NCBI GenBank assembly: GCA_002245135.1
Contig: NGBS01000590.1
Location: 124,001-188,000, forward strand
Length of the DNA stretch: 64,000 nt
Origin: Proteromonas lacertae
Taxonomy: Eukaryota; Sar; Bigyra; Opalinata; Proteromonadidae
Direction: 5' to 3'
Positions 62,791 to 64,000 of this stretch are shown here, piece by piece. The position numbers and the translations under genes are program-made. The notes under the pieces were generated by a model, which did not search any database, was not told the DNA's origin, and saw nothing but the letters and a program-made list of their open reading frames with translations. The stretch's first letter is position 1; every line of letters starts with the position of its first letter.

Positions 62791-64000
62791 TTACGTACTA
62801 CCTAAACCACTTATAAAGCTACCATACTTTTGTGATTTCATCACTTGTACAAATCTTTGAGGTAAAATAATCATCTCTCCTTGTTCATTCTCCGATCCAC
62901 ATTGATTAAACATTCTAACAATTGTTCTTTCAGGGGTATTTGCATCTATTTCTTTCACCATTGAAGTAAATTCTTCTAAAGACAATACACCATCTCCATT
63001 ATCATCACCATTCTTAAATATCTCAAGTAAAGAAGCATCTTCTTTTGTCTGTATGGATAACCACGTTTTCATCACAGAATCAATCACATCATCTAAAAAT
63101 ACGTTTTTGTATTTACCATTTGGTTCAGTTATAGCAATTGAAGTTAAATGTGATTTTACCACTTTAACATCATCATAATCCATATAGTCAAATGCACTGA
63201 ATGTATCATTTATTACTTTAATCACATCATCTATTTTCAACTCAATATTTCCATCATAAGATAATCTAACTGATATAAACTCTACTGGGATTAATTGCTG
63301 TATAATATACAGATAGAAATCACATATTTGCATATTATATTCTCCGCTATCATCAACAGGAATAAACCCAGTAATTGCACCAAACCAAAAGAGTCTTTTA
63401 TTATCAGCATATGTTTTAACACTCACAGATAAAGTCTAATAATAATAATAAATAAAACTATATATATATATATATATACATGTAATGATTTAGTAGCTGC
63501 AGTTTTCATATTAAATTTAGATATATACCGATCCATTAAGAATTCAGGCATTGAGTCTCTCGCTTGATTACTTCTATCATCTAAAGCATCAGTTTGTATT
63601 TTCATATTCACAATTTGTGCAGCTTCACTTAATGTTTCGCTTCTTGACATTACTGTAATATTATCTCTCTTCTTTAATACATTTCGTAAAATAGCTCTAT
63701 ATAAACAGAATAAATAAAATATTTATAATATATATAATATTCATACTTCACTTTCTTTTCTGTCTTATCATAATCAATTGTACTTTGACTTCCTGTTGAT
63801 TGACATCCTTCTTCTACACTTGGCATTATTCTTTTAATATCACATAATTTCATTAAATCATCAGAAAGCATTCTTTTAATACTTAACGAATTCTTCAAAT
63901 AGGATTCTTTCAAATCTGCACTTTCTGCTGCTAAACTTTCTAATATGTCTTTTGTACAAGAACGAACTAATAGTGGAACAATCATTGGATTTGTTCTAGC
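62791..64000 (-). CDS. EF-hand protein, probably ciliary (5' end outside)
   Basis: Three visible exons (introns 63697-63746 and 63436-63479) give about 370 residues; the frame is open at the right edge, so the N-terminus is missing. The C-terminal half carries one canonical EF-hand loop, DDNGDGVLSLEE (near 62985-63020), with Asp1, Asn3, Asp5 and Glu12 in place; a second flanking loop (NQCGSENEQGEM) is degenerate. The middle segment MPEFLMDRYISKFNMKTAATK followed by VKTYADNKRLFWFGAITGF resembles a block seen in EF-hand and IQ proteins of axonemes. That, plus the HYDIN genes, suggests a ciliary role, but I cannot name a family. Calcium binding by the first loop is likely; the rest is inference. 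Confidence 0.7.

Overview
The window comes from the nuclear genome of a unicellular eukaryote that is very AT-rich and gene-dense. I cannot name the species. Genes lie 30-700 bp apart on both strands and use the standard stop codons. Introns are tiny, mostly 25-50 nt, of the form GTATA...ATAG. HYDIN and an EF-hand protein of ciliary style point to a flagellated or ciliated lineage. Dicer carries a textbook AT-AC (U12-type) intron, which implies a minor spliceosome. A short element with core TCAAGCTTT recurs 25-110 bp upstream of several start codons.

Layout. 1-3548 (-): N-terminal part of HYDIN, running off the left edge. 3717-6797: a coiled-coil TP-motif protein, Aurora kinase and a Spc24-like kinetochore subunit. 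6879-7968 (+): a stomatin/SPFH protein. 8094-12044 (-): a full-size PDR-type ABCG transporter. 12722-15190 (+): a detached C-terminal piece of HYDIN with no start codon. 15434-17476 (-): a BTB/SPRY-like protein. 17891-21442 (+): a TRAPPC9/Trs120 subunit split by about 15 introns. 21537-22373 (-): a membrane-anchored TylF-type methyltransferase. 22478-23855 (+): an unrecognised Ser-rich coiled-coil protein. 23833-28219 (+): a second, intron-rich ABCG transporter. 28284-29770 (-): PARG. 29930-31688 (-): an ankyrin/poly-Q protein. 31783-32816 (+): the DIM1 rRNA dimethylase.

The most striking block is 32929-47828: two tandem Argonautes, a divergent lidless Hsp70 and a Dicer. Both Argonautes start with a CxxC...CxxC finger resembling the Stc1 fold that couples RNAi to heterochromatin in fission yeast. 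The first Argonaute has lost two catalytic acids and carries a frame break; the second is intact. Dicer has lost the DExD half of its helicase and the active site of RNase IIIa, but keeps RNase IIIb and has extra N-terminal dsRBD-like modules. Small-RNA production, loading and effector functions may therefore be physically clustered.

The right quarter (48103-62684, -) is one giant gene of about 4,850 residues with six AAA-type modules at regular spacing and three VWA-like domains. It has a single intron near its 5' end. A partial EF-hand gene closes the window.

Two genome-scale patterns recur. Several long genes have introns only at the 5' end while paralogues are interrupted throughout, as expected from cDNA-mediated intron loss. 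Six single-base frame breaks occur in otherwise well-conserved genes; at least two sit in A-runs and look like assembly indels, so programmed frameshifting remains only a possibility.
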